DNA from: Streptomyces sp. NBC_00370
GTDB lineage: Bacteria; Actinomycetota; Actinomycetes; Streptomycetales; Streptomycetaceae
Direction of reading: 5' to 3'
Assembly (NCBI RefSeq): GCF_036084755.1
Contig: NZ_CP107968.1
Location: 5,418,501 to 5,482,500 of the forward strand
Length of the DNA: 64,000 bases
A program made the translations under genes and the position numbers. Positions 1-7,071 of the stretch are shown here, piece after piece. Under the pieces are notes generated by a model. That model was not told where the DNA came from. It made no database searches and saw nothing but the letters and a program-made list of their open reading frames with translations. Numbering within the stretch: position 1 is the first letter of the stretch; each line of letters opens with the position of its first letter.

Positions 1-371
1 CGTTCGCCACGCCGCAGCACGGCCCTGATCCGGGCGTCCAGCACCCGGCCCTGGACGGGCTTGACGACATAGTCGTCGGCGCCGGACTCAAGACCGACGA
101 CCACGTCGATGTCGTCGCTGCGCGCGGTCAGCAGAATGATCGGCAATTGATCCGTACGCCTGATGCGCCTGCACACCTCGAAACCGTCAATTCCGGGCAG
201 CATCACATCCAGCACGATCAGATCGGGCCGCTGCTCTCTGAGCAGCTTCAGGCCGTCCTCTCCCGTCGCCGCGGTGGCCACTCGATGGCCCTGGCGTGAC
301 AGCGAGAGTTCGAGGGCCGTGCGGATGGCGTCGTCGTCCTCGATCAGCAACAGGAAAGGCACAGAGGTCAT
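1..371 (-). CDS. afsQ1: Response regulator AfsQ1 (3' part outside window)
   Basis: OmpR-family response regulator that with the sensor kinase AfsQ2 controls antibiotic production and nitrogen-related genes. Only the receiver domain (about 123 residues) is in the window; the DNA-binding domain lies beyond the left edge. Visible are the acidic pocket EDDD near residues 11-14, the phospho-acceptor Asp55 in LIVLDVMLPG, Thr82 and the KP lysine near 104. The ATG at 371 starts the domain directly. It is divergent from the sigma gene at 577, the arrangement known for afsQ1/sigQ. Identity rests on this arrangement and on near-complete agreement with the AfsQ1 receiver as I remember it. Confidence 0.9.
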   Translation of the reverse strand, partial: MTSVPFLLLIEDDDAIRTALELSLSRQGHRVATAATGEDGLKLLREQRPDLIVLDVMLPGIDGFEVCRRIRRTDQLPIILLTARSDDIDVVVGLESGADDYVVKPVQGRVLDARIRAVLRRGE

Positions 372-478
372 TCTGGCCCATGGGGGGACCGGAGTTCGAC
401 AGTTGGAGCGCTCCCAGCTGTTCGGCCCTTGTTCAACCGCCTGTTTCCGGCTCCGTCGCACAAGGGCGGCGACCCCCT

Positions 479-494
479 GTGACAGCCCTGTGAC
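479..494. promoter_or_regulatory. AfsQ1-type box between afsQ1 and sigQ
   Basis: The sequence GTGACAGCCCTGTGAC is a perfect direct repeat of GTGAC with 6-bp spacing, matching the published AfsQ1 consensus GTnAC-n6-GTnAC. It lies 83 bp upstream of the sigQ start and 108 bp upstream of afsQ1, so it probably serves as autoregulatory site and sigQ control site. Match seen; function inferred. Confidence 0.8.
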
Positions 495-576
495 AGTCGA
501 AGGACAGGGCCATGAAATCGCGTGGGCAAGCTTTTCGACACACGGCAAGCAGACTCCAACCGACGGGGGGCGCGAG

Positions 577-1308
577 ATGAACGCACTGCACGAGACGAGT
601 TCGAGCGCGGTGGTCACGCGTCTGCACGACGTCGTACGGAGCGCAGAGAAGTCCGGCGCCGTGAACGGGCGGGGGTGCGTTCGCGGCGCCGGGCGCCAGC
701 ACAAGCCGCCGTACATGACGGTCGTGGACGCGGCAGGGGGGACGGCGGGGGCGACGGAGCGTGCGGACGCCTCGGCCGCCTCGGACGCCGAAGCGGCGTT
801 CACCGCCTACGTACAGGAGCGCCGCGCCTCGCTGTACGCGACGGCCTACCACCTGACCGGCGACCGGTTCGAGGCCGAGGACCTGCTCCAGAGCGCCCTG
901 TTCTCGACGTACCGGGCCTGGGACCGGATCAGCGACAAGGCCGCGGTCGGTGGCTACCTCCGCCGCACCATGACGAACCTGCACATCAGCGCCTGGCGGC
1001 GGCGCAAGCTCAACGAGTACCCGACGGAGGAGCTGCCGGAGACGGCGGGCGACACCGACGCGATGCGCGGCACCGAACTGCGCGCCGTGCTCTGGCAGGC
1101 GCTCGCGCGCCTCCCCGAGCTGCAGCGCACGATGCTGGTACTGCGCTACTACGAGGGCCGCACCGATCCGGAGATCGCGGACATCCTCGACATCAGTGTC
1201 GGCACGGTGAAGTCGAGCATCTGGCGGTCACTCCGCCGGCTGCGCGAGGACCAGGTCCTCAGCTTCGGCCGTGACGAGGAAGAGTCCTTCGGCGAGTTGG
1301 TGGCCTGA
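577..1308 (+). CDS. sigQ: ECF RNA polymerase sigma factor SigQ
   Basis: SigE-like (SACE) ECF sigma factor, 243 aa, which directs RNA polymerase to a small regulon; in S. coelicolor SigQ works with AfsQ1/AfsQ2. Sigma region 2 spans roughly residues 78-140 (TAYHLTGDRFEAEDLLQSAL) and region 4 about 170-225 with the HTH TDPEIADILDISVGTVKSSI. The first 70 residues form a low-complexity extension rich in Gly, Arg and Ala. The start is the ATG at 577 behind a G-rich Shine-Dalgarno stretch. A longer in-frame reading back to 163 would run across the AfsQ1 box and antisense to afsQ1 and was rejected. It is divergent from afsQ1. Confidence 0.88.
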   Translation: MNALHETSSSAVVTRLHDVVRSAEKSGAVNGRGCVRGAGRQHKPPYMTVVDAAGGTAGATERADASAASDAEAAFTAYVQERRASLYATAYHLTGDRFEAEDLLQSALFSTYRAWDRISDKAAVGGYLRRTMTNLHISAWRRRKLNEYPTEELPETAGDTDAMRGTELRAVLWQALARLPELQRTMLVLRYYEGRTDPEIADILDISVGTVKSSIWRSLRRLREDQVLSFGRDEEESFGELVA

Positions 1309-1311
1309 AGG

Positions 1312-1447
1312 CTGCGGGGGGGGGCCTGTCGTTTCGGGGGAGACGGCAGGAGCGGTGGGGGGAAACAGGGGGGAACACCGGGGGGAAAGCGGGGGGAATC
1401 ACGGGGGGCAGCACCGGGGGGTGCGACGGAGCCAGCCAGGCCGGGGG
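1312..1447 (+). repeat. Cluster of nine G-tracts downstream of sigQ
   Basis: Between the sigQ stop and the terminator hairpin the + strand carries nine runs of five or more G, spaced about 10-20 nt apart and separated by short A- and C-containing spacers. Such spacing can allow G-quadruplex formation in the sigQ 3' untranslated region. No ORF covers it plausibly. Confidence 0.6.
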
Positions 1448-1464
1448 GTCTTGGCTGGCTCCGT
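1426..1464. terminator. Bidirectional terminator hairpin between sigQ and the kinase gene
   Basis: Perfect 13-bp inverted repeat (ACGGAGCCAGCCA and its complement) with a 13-nt G-rich loop, placed between the convergent genes ending at 1308 and 1491. It can end transcription from both sides. Confidence 0.7.
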
Positions 1465-1490
1465 TCGTATGTCCCGGGAACGCGAAGGGG

Positions 1491-2117
1491 CTACGAAGAG
1501 ACCGCGACGGAGCGGCCCCTGGCCGCCTCGGCTATCCGGCCCAGCGCCTCGGTACCCGCGCACGGATACGCGCCGAGCGCCGTCTGGCGCGCCACGATCG
1601 ACCGCTCGGCGCGCATCAGCCGCCAGCCGCGCCGCAGCAGGAACGGCACCGACTTCCGCCCTTCGCGCAGATCCCGCAGCAGCCGGCGCCGGAACGTGGT
1701 CGAAGGCCGGCCGCGCAGACACAGCGCGTCGGCCAGCAGCCCGAGTTCGCCGCACCGGGCCACGATGTCGGCGGCGAAGATGCCCTCCGCGACGAAGAGC
1801 GGCGCACCGGCGGTGTCGAGCGTCTCGGTGTCCACCCGCGAGCTGGTCGCGATGGAGTAGACGGGAACGGTCGTACGACCCGTACGGCACAGCTCGGCCA
1901 CCGCGGCGACGGCGGCCTCCGCGTCCCAGGACCGCACCGAGTCCCAGTCGATGTCCGCGCTGTCGGGGACCAGCGGAAGTGTCGGGTCGTCACCCTCCTT
2001 GTAGAAGTCGTCAAGACGCAGGATCGGCAGGCCCGTACGGGCGGCCAGGGACGACTTCCCCGACCCCGAGGGGCCGGCGAGCAGCACGACAAGGGGCAGG
2101 GCGGTTTGGGAGCTCAC
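1491..2117 (-). CDS. Uridine kinase-like P-loop NTPase
   Basis: A 208-aa P-loop phosphotransferase of the uridine kinase/phosphoribulokinase type. The Walker A motif GPSGSGKSS lies at residues 15-23, followed by RLDDFYKEGDDP as in Udk-like kinases and an EGIFAADI segment in the Walker B/substrate region. It probably phosphorylates a nucleoside or similar small molecule in the cytoplasm; the substrate is not certain from sequence. GTG 2117 was chosen because it places the P-loop at the usual distance from the N-terminus; an ATG at 2204 would add 29 unlikely residues. It is convergent with sigQ. Confidence 0.72.
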   Translation of the reverse strand: MSSQTALPLVVLLAGPSGSGKSSLAARTGLPILRLDDFYKEGDDPTLPLVPDSADIDWDSVRSWDAEAAVAAVAELCRTGRTTVPVYSIATSSRVDTETLDTAGAPLFVAEGIFAADIVARCGELGLLADALCLRGRPSTTFRRRLLRDLREGRKSVPFLLRRGWRLMRAERSIVARQTALGAYPCAGTEALGRIAEAARGRSVAVSS

Positions 2118-2251
2118 GGGACACCAGTCTGCGGCATGCGCCCGCGGAAGGGATCCCCGGGGACCGATACGGCCGATGAAGTGGTACGGGGAGTCACCCG
2201 TCAACTACGCTTCGTGTCATTCCGCTCACCCCCGGCCAGGCAGGACATCTC

Positions 2252-2653
2252 ATGGCACGTCACGCAGCCCGCACCTCCCCGCGCCGCACTCTGCTGCGCG
2301 CCGGACTCACCGTCACAGCCGCGGGCGCCGCGCTCGGCCTGGCCGGCACGGCCGCCCAGGCCGCGGCCGCCGACACGGACGCACCCCTGCTCGCGGGCGC
2401 CGGCACGGCGGCCACCCAGGGCCTGACCGGCGCGCTCACCCACTCGACGACGGGCGCGGTCTCCCCGCTGACCAGCCTGAAGCTCGACCCGCTGGCGAAC
2501 ACGGGCGTCGACCCGCTGGACAACGCGGTCGGCACGCAGGTGGCCGACTTCAAACCGCTGTCGACGGCCCTGGTCACCGACCCGGTCACCAACGGCGGCG
2601 CCCTCCAGGACCTCCCGGTCGTCGGCCGGGCGACGGGCCTGCTCCCCGGCTGA
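2252..2653 (+). CDS. Small secreted protein
   Basis: A 133-aa protein with a clear Sec/Tat-like signal: Arg-rich start (RHAARTSPRRTLLRAG), hydrophobic Ala/Gly/Leu core to about residue 30, and an AQAAAA cleavage region near 33-38. The mature part is rich in Leu, Thr and Gly with repeated DPL segments (LDPLANTGVDPLDNAVG) and has no recognised domain. It resembles small exported Streptomyces proteins of unknown function. An AGGA ribosome site precedes the ATG. It is divergent from the kinase gene. Confidence 0.72.
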   Translation: MARHAARTSPRRTLLRAGLTVTAAGAALGLAGTAAQAAAADTDAPLLAGAGTAATQGLTGALTHSTTGAVSPLTSLKLDPLANTGVDPLDNAVGTQVADFKPLSTALVTDPVTNGGALQDLPVVGRATGLLPG

Positions 2654-2655
2654 GG

Positions 2656-2907
2656 TCAGGGGACGCGGCCTACGTGGATGACGGCGATCGTGATGGTCGC
2701 GTCCTCGATCTCGTACAGGACGCGGTACAGGCCGATATGGATGCGGCGGACGTCCCACGAGCCGAACGAGGTCGAGCCTTGGGGGCGGGGTTCGTCGGCG
2801 AGCAGGAACAGGGATTCGTACACCTGTAAGAATCCGGCTGGATCCTCCGTCATGAAGCGCTCGGCGGCTTTCGTGGCGACCTGACGCCACTCGATCCGGT
2901 ACCTCAC
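2656..2907 (-). CDS. RelE/ParE-family toxin
   Basis: An 83-aa toxin of the RelE fold, expected to cleave mRNA on the ribosome or act on gyrase depending on subfamily. The pattern GSWDVRRIHIGLYRVLYEIED, interrupted here only for reference, is typical of RelE, including the RVLYEI strand and basic residues near 54-62. The ATG overlaps the antitoxin stop (ATGA), so the two are translationally coupled, antitoxin first. The toxin gene ends 2 bp from the secreted-protein gene on the other strand. Confidence 0.85.
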   Translation of the reverse strand: MRYRIEWRQVATKAAERFMTEDPAGFLQVYESLFLLADEPRPQGSTSFGSWDVRRIHIGLYRVLYEIEDATITIAVIHVGRVP

Positions 2908-3200
2908 GAGTCGTGCTCGATCCCGAGCATGCGCTTCACTTCTTCGTGGGGCACGGTAACGAGCGTGCCGTTCGCCTTCTCCGCCTGGTACTCGGCGAGC
3001 GCGCGCGCGTCCTCAAGGTCCTCCAGATCGTGCGCGTTGATCAGGACGGCTGCCACGTGCCCGTGGTCCGTGATCGCGATCCGTTCGTGGGAGTGCGCCA
3101 CGCGGCGAACGAGCGTGCCCAACTTCGCGCGGGCGTCGGTCATGGTGAATTCGCTTATCCCGGCGGGCTCAGGGCCGTCCAGGATGGGTGCTTCGCTCAT
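2904..3200 (-). CDS. Phd/YefM-family antitoxin
   Basis: A 98-aa antitoxin. The N-terminal Phd/YefM DNA-binding fold runs from about residue 15 to 70, with FTMTDARAKLGTLVRRV and the strand ERIAITDHGHVAAVLI. The charged C-terminal tail, residues 70-98, should wrap the toxin. It precedes and overlaps the toxin gene by 4 nt. A -10 element lies 6 nt before its ATG, so the message is probably leaderless, and a palindrome overlaps the -35 region. Confidence 0.87.
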   Translation of the reverse strand: MSEAPILDGPEPAGISEFTMTDARAKLGTLVRRVAHSHERIAITDHGHVAAVLINAHDLEDLEDARALAEYQAEKANGTLVTVPHEEVKRMLGIEHDS

Positions 3201-3206
3201 GCAAGA

Positions 3207-3235
3207 AGTGTAATCTTCTGTACGCTAGTACACGA
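3207..3235 (-). promoter_or_regulatory. Toxin-antitoxin promoter and operator
   Basis: On the minus strand a TACACT -10 element (3212-3207) stands 6 nt before the antitoxin ATG. Around the expected -35 lies TGTACGCTAGTACA (3219-3232), with perfect 5-bp arms and a 4-bp centre. This is the expected place for autorepression by the Phd-RelE complex. Confidence 0.62.
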
Positions 3236-3240
3236 CGAAA

Positions 3241-3278
3241 ACGGCCCGCGTTCCCCCAAACGAGGGAACGCGGGCCGT
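3241..3278. terminator. Terminator after the aldehyde dehydrogenase operon
   Basis: Perfect 15-bp inverted repeat (ACGGCCCGCGTTCCC and complement) with an 8-nt loop, just after the stop at 3293 on the minus strand and followed there by a T-containing stretch. Confidence 0.82.
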
Positions 3279-3292
3279 CGTTACGTTTTCGC

Positions 3293-4180
3293 TCAGTACG
3301 ACGAGCCCGAGGCGCCCAGGGCGCCGGTCGGGTGCCAGACCGTCTTCGTCTCCAGGAACGCCGTCATCCGGTGGGTGCCCGGGTCGCCCAGCCAGTCCTC
3401 GTCGGCCGGGCGCAGCACGCGCTTGAGGTTGTCGGCCGCCGCGATCTCCAGCTCCTTCGCGAGCGTCTCGTCCGCGCCCGCCAGGTCGATCGCGTTGACG
3501 TCCTGATGCGCCGCCAGGGGCGCCGCCAGCTCCGCCGTCCTGCCGGACAGTACGTTGACCACGCCGCCCGGGACGTCGGACGTCGCCAGCACCTCGCCGA
3601 GCGACAGCGCCGGCAGCGGCGCGCGCTCGCTCGCGATCACGACCGCCGTGTTGCCCGTCGCGATCACCGGCGCCAGCACCGAGACCAGGCCAAGGAACGA
3701 CGAGTCCTGCGGGGCCAGCACCGTGACCACACCGGTCGGTTCGGGCGTGGACAGGTTGAAGAACGGACCCGCGACCGGGTTCGCCCCGCCCACGATCTGG
3801 CCGATCTTGTCCGTCCAGCCCGCGTACCAGACCCACCGGTCGATCGTCGCGTCCACCACAGCGGTGGCCTTCGGCTTCGACAGCCCCTCCGCCTCGGCGA
3901 CCTCCCGTACGAACTGGTCCCTGCGGCCCTCCAGCATCTCCGCGACCCGGTACAGCACCTGACCGCGGTTGTACGCGGTCGCGCCCGACCAGCCGCCGAA
4001 CGCCTTGCGCGCCGCCACGACCGCGTCACGCGCGTCCTTCCGGGAGGACTGCGGCGCGTTCGCCAGCCACCTGTCCTTGGAGTCCGTCACCTCGTACACC
4101 CGGCCGCTCTCGCTGCGCGGGAACTTGCCCCCGACGTACAGCTTGTAGGTCTTGAAGACGGTCAGTCGTGACTCAGACAT
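3293..4180 (-). CDS. Aldehyde dehydrogenase-like protein lacking the catalytic domain
   Basis: A 295-aa protein of the aldehyde dehydrogenase superfamily, far shorter than the usual 480 aa. Residues 1-240 follow the NAD-binding domain (YVGGKFPRSESGR near the start, ATGNTAVVIASE near 185). Where a normal enzyme would go on to the Glu of LELGGK and the nucleophile Cys, this one jumps to FLETKTVWHPTG, which resembles the normal C-terminal tail. It should therefore be catalytically inactive, perhaps a partner subunit of the enzyme encoded just upstream. Its ATG overlaps the upstream stop by 8 nt, indicating coupled translation. Confidence 0.8.
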   Translation of the reverse strand: MSESRLTVFKTYKLYVGGKFPRSESGRVYEVTDSKDRWLANAPQSSRKDARDAVVAARKAFGGWSGATAYNRGQVLYRVAEMLEGRRDQFVREVAEAEGLSKPKATAVVDATIDRWVWYAGWTDKIGQIVGGANPVAGPFFNLSTPEPTGVVTVLAPQDSSFLGLVSVLAPVIATGNTAVVIASERAPLPALSLGEVLATSDVPGGVVNVLSGRTAELAAPLAAHQDVNAIDLAGADETLAKELEIAAADNLKRVLRPADEDWLGDPGTHRMTAFLETKTVWHPTGALGASGSSY

Positions 4181-5603
4181 CTAGGTACGCCTCCAGGCCG
4201 TGCCGACCGCCCTCGCGGCCATGGCCCGACTCCTTGTAACCGCCGAAGGGCGACGCCGGATCGAACTTGTTGAACGTGTTGGCCCAGACGACGCCCGCCC
4301 GCAGCTTGTTCGCGACCGCGAGGATCCGCGAACCCTTCTCCGTCCAGACGCCGGCGGACAGCCCGTACTGGCTGTTGTTGGCCTTCGCCACCGCCTCGTC
4401 CGGCGTACGGAACGACAGCACCGACAGCACAGGACCGAAGATCTCGTCCCGCGCGATCGTGTGCGCCTGCGTGACGTTCGTGAACAGCGTCGGCGCGAAC
4501 CAGTAACCCGACGACGGCAGTTCGCACTCCGGCGACCAGCGCTCCGCGCCCTCCGCCTCGCCCTGCTCCGTCAGCGCCCTGATCCTGGCCAGCTGCTCGG
4601 CGGAGTTGATCGCGCCGAGGTCGGTGTTCTTGTCCAGCGGGTCGCCCACGCGCAGCGTGGACAGCCGGCGCTTCAGCGAGTCCAGCAACTCCTCCTGGAC
4701 CGACTCCTGTACGAGCAGCCGCGACCCGGCGCAGCAGACCTGGCCCTGGTTGAAGAAGATCCCGGTGACGATGCCCTCGACCGCCTGGTCGATCGGCGCG
4801 TCGTCGAAGACGATGTTCGCGCCCTTGCCGCCCAGTTCGAGCGTGGCCTTCTTGCGCGTGCCCGCGATCTGCCGGGCGATGGCCTTGCCGACGGCGGTCG
4901 ACCCGGTGAAGGCGACCTTGTCGACGTCCGGGTGCTCGACCAGCGCGGCGCCGGCGCCGCCGTCACCCGTCACGATGTTCACGACGCCCTTGGGCAGGCC
5001 CGCCTGCCGGCAGACGTCGGCGAAGAACAGCGCGCTGAGCGGAGTCGTCTCGGCGGGCTTCAGCACCACCGTGTTGCCGGTGGCCAGCGCGGGCGCGATC
5101 TTCCACGCGAGCATCAGCAGCGGGAAGTTCCACGGGATGATCTGCCCCGCGACACCCAGCGGGCGCGGGTCCGGACCGTACCCGGCATGGTCCAGCTTGT
5201 CGGCCCAGCCCGCGTGGTAGAAGAAGTGCGCGGCGACCTGGGGCAGGTCGAAGTCGCGGGTCTCCTTGATCGGCTTGCCGTTGTCCAGCGTCTCCAGGAC
5301 CGCCAGTTCGCGCGAGCGCTCCTGGATGATCCGGGCGATCCGGAACAGATACTTCGCGCGCTCGGCGCCCGGCAGCACCGACCACTTCTCGAACGCCTTG
5401 CGGGCGGCCCGTACCGCCCGGTCCACGTCGGCAGCCCCGGCCAGCGCGACCTCGGACAGGACTTCCTCGGTGGCCGGGCTGACGGTCTTGAAGACCTTGC
5501 CGTCCGCCGCCTCCGTGAACTCGCCGTCGATGAACAGGCCGTAGCTCGGCGCGATGTCGACGACGGAGCGGGACTCGGGTGCGGGTGCGTACTCGAATGC
5601 CAT
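4173..5603 (-). CDS. NAD(P)-dependent aldehyde dehydrogenase
   Basis: A full-length 476-aa aldehyde dehydrogenase that oxidises an aldehyde to a carboxylate. Landmarks are the IIPWNFPLLMLAWK strand, FTGSTAVGKAIA of the nucleotide site, the general base in LELGGKGANIVF, the nucleophile in FNQGQVCCAGSR and DEIFGPVLSV. It starts one nucleotide after the deoC stop (TGACATG), so it is the second gene of a deoC-led operon. In that setting acetaldehyde released by DeoC is a plausible substrate (inference). Confidence 0.88.
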   Translation of the reverse strand: MAFEYAPAPESRSVVDIAPSYGLFIDGEFTEAADGKVFKTVSPATEEVLSEVALAGAADVDRAVRAARKAFEKWSVLPGAERAKYLFRIARIIQERSRELAVLETLDNGKPIKETRDFDLPQVAAHFFYHAGWADKLDHAGYGPDPRPLGVAGQIIPWNFPLLMLAWKIAPALATGNTVVLKPAETTPLSALFFADVCRQAGLPKGVVNIVTGDGGAGAALVEHPDVDKVAFTGSTAVGKAIARQIAGTRKKATLELGGKGANIVFDDAPIDQAVEGIVTGIFFNQGQVCCAGSRLLVQESVQEELLDSLKRRLSTLRVGDPLDKNTDLGAINSAEQLARIRALTEQGEAEGAERWSPECELPSSGYWFAPTLFTNVTQAHTIARDEIFGPVLSVLSFRTPDEAVAKANNSQYGLSAGVWTEKGSRILAVANKLRAGVVWANTFNKFDPASPFGGYKESGHGREGGRHGLEAYLDV

Positions 5604-5604
5604 G

Positions 5605-6552
5605 TCAGTCCACCGTCACGTAGTCGGGGCCGGAGTACCGGCCGGTCGCCAGCCTCTGACGCTGCATCAGCAGATCGTTCAGCAGGCTGGAGGCGCCGAA
5701 GCGGAACCAGTGGTTGTCCAGCCAGTCCGCGCCCGCGGTCTCGTTGACCAGCACCAGGAACTTGATGGCGTCCTTGCTGGTACGGATGCCGCCGGCCGGC
5801 TTCACCCCGATCTGCACCCCGGTCTGCGCCCGGAAGTCGCGCACGGCCTCCAGCATCAGCAGCGTGTTCGCTGGGGTGGCGTTGACGCCGACCTTGCCGG
5901 TGGACGTCTTGATGAAGTCGGCCCCCGCGATCATGCCGAGCCAGGAGGCGCGGCGGATGTTGTCGTACGTCGACAGCTCGCCGGTCTCGAAGATCACCTT
6001 GAGCCTGGCGGCTCCCGCGGCCTCCTTGACGGCCCTGATCTCCTCGTACACCTTCAGGAAGTGCCCGGCGAGGAACGCGCCACGGTCGATGACCATGTCG
6101 ATCTCGTCGGCGCCCGCGGCGACGGCGTCGCGCGTGTCCGCGAGCTTCACTTCGAGCGAGGCGCGGCCTGCGGGGAACGCGGTGGCGACGGAGGCGACCT
6201 TGACGCCGGACCCCTTGAGCGCGGCTGCGGCTGTCGCCGCCATGTCCGGATAGACACAGAGCGCGGCGGTTCTGGGGGCGGTGCGGTCGGTGGGGTCGGG
6301 GTTCATCGCCTTGCCGGCGAGCGAGCGGACTTTACCGGCGGTGTCGGAGCCTTCGAGCGTCGTCAGGTCGATCATCGAGATGGCGAGGTCGATGGCGTAG
6401 GCCTTGGCCGTGGTCTTGACGGAACGCGTACCGAGCGATGCGGCGCGGGCTTCGAGACCGACGGCGTCGACGCCGGGGAGCCCGTGCAGGAAGCGGCGCA
6501 GCGAGCTGTCGGACGCGGTCACGTCGGCGAATGGGGGTGCGGGTGGCGGCAT
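5605..6552 (-). CDS. deoC: Deoxyribose-phosphate aldolase
   Basis: Class I aldolase, 315 aa, splitting 2-deoxyribose-5-phosphate into glyceraldehyde-3-phosphate and acetaldehyde. The Schiff-base lysine is in ADFIKTSTGKVG and the second active-site lysine in GVKPAGGIRT; EIDMVIDRGAFL is also typical. The length suits the longer actinobacterial DeoC. The ATG at 6552 (MPPPAPPFADV) is chosen; a reading from 6726 would translate the repeat element upstream. First gene of a three-gene operon with two aldehyde-dehydrogenase-like genes. Other nucleoside genes (mutase, phosphorylase) follow within 4 kb. Confidence 0.9.
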   Translation of the reverse strand: MPPPAPPFADVTASDSSLRRFLHGLPGVDAVGLEARAASLGTRSVKTTAKAYAIDLAISMIDLTTLEGSDTAGKVRSLAGKAMNPDPTDRTAPRTAALCVYPDMAATAAAALKGSGVKVASVATAFPAGRASLEVKLADTRDAVAAGADEIDMVIDRGAFLAGHFLKVYEEIRAVKEAAGAARLKVIFETGELSTYDNIRRASWLGMIAGADFIKTSTGKVGVNATPANTLLMLEAVRDFRAQTGVQIGVKPAGGIRTSKDAIKFLVLVNETAGADWLDNHWFRFGASSLLNDLLMQRQRLATGRYSGPDYVTVD

Positions 6553-6654
6553 GGTCACCACCCGAGCATATCTACGCGCGTAGCGGAATGTACAGGGGGT
6601 GGGTGGTTGCGGGTTCTTGGTTGCGGTGGTTGCCGGGTGTCGTTCCGGGGAGGC

Positions 6655-6766
6655 GTCCTGCGCTGCATGATTTACGGCGCGTACTCCCGAGACGCGGAGC
6701 CACCGCAAAGATGCGCCACAAATCACGCTCTACGCTCCGGACACCACCCCTGCACGACCCCCTTCA
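6655..6766 (+). repeat. Repeat element A, copy 1
   Basis: A 112-bp element, differing from the two other copies at only about two to three positions. Its core has imperfect inverted ends (GCATGATTTACGGCGC against GCGTGATTTGTGGCGC in reverse complement, 13 of 16 matching) around a small GCGG/CCGC hairpin, so it can fold into a branched stem. Confidence 0.82.
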
Positions 6767-6920
6767 CCCCAGCCGCCCGAATCGGCTGCCCCGCGACCAC
6801 CAAGGGCCGGCGGCCGGGCGTTCACGCCAGGGATGTTCCCTCGACCCGCAGGGCACCGCTCACCCGCGCTGACGCGGGCGGGTGTGGCCGACCACCGGAC
6901 GGGAGGGGGCCGGGGCCGGA

Positions 6921-6985
6921 GGAGGGGGGTGTCCGGACGTAAAGCGAAGGAGCTCATGCGACAAGCAGTCCGGACACCCCCCTCC
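6921..6985. repeat. Repeat element B palindrome, copy 1
   Basis: Perfect 18-bp inverted repeat (arms 6921-6938 and 6968-6985, GGAGGGGGGTGTCCGGAC and complement) with a 29-nt loop. The whole 65 bp is identical, in inverted orientation, at 25231-25295. The loop holds AAGGAG followed 3 nt later by ATG, probably by chance. Confidence 0.85.
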
Positions 6986-7071
6986 GCAGGACCCGGACAC
7001 CGGCACACGCACAACCCGGCGCAGCCAAGACCCGCACCCCCCGCCGGAAGGCGATACGGCAGAATCGGGGT

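Larger units (their letters stand above)
6607..7054 (+). repeat. Composite intergenic repeat A+B, copy 1
   Basis: Most of the 519-bp space between deoC and the next gene is a composite repeat also found inverted at 25162-25567. It contains element A at 6655-6766 and, about 155 bp further, element B with its palindrome at 6921-6985. Similarity to the other copy is near complete in A and in the B palindrome, lower in the joining segment. No convincing gene lies inside it. Confidence 0.8.

Noticed and set aside
3188-5747. Long + strand reading frames opposite the aldehyde dehydrogenase and deoC genes
   Set aside because: They mirror real genes on the other strand, are rich in Arg/Gly/Ala without domains, and arise from high third-position GC.
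6553-6726. N-terminal extension of DeoC up to 6726
   Set aside because: The extra residues are the translated repeat element A, and the same peptide appears at the other repeat copies; the DeoC family starts near 6552.
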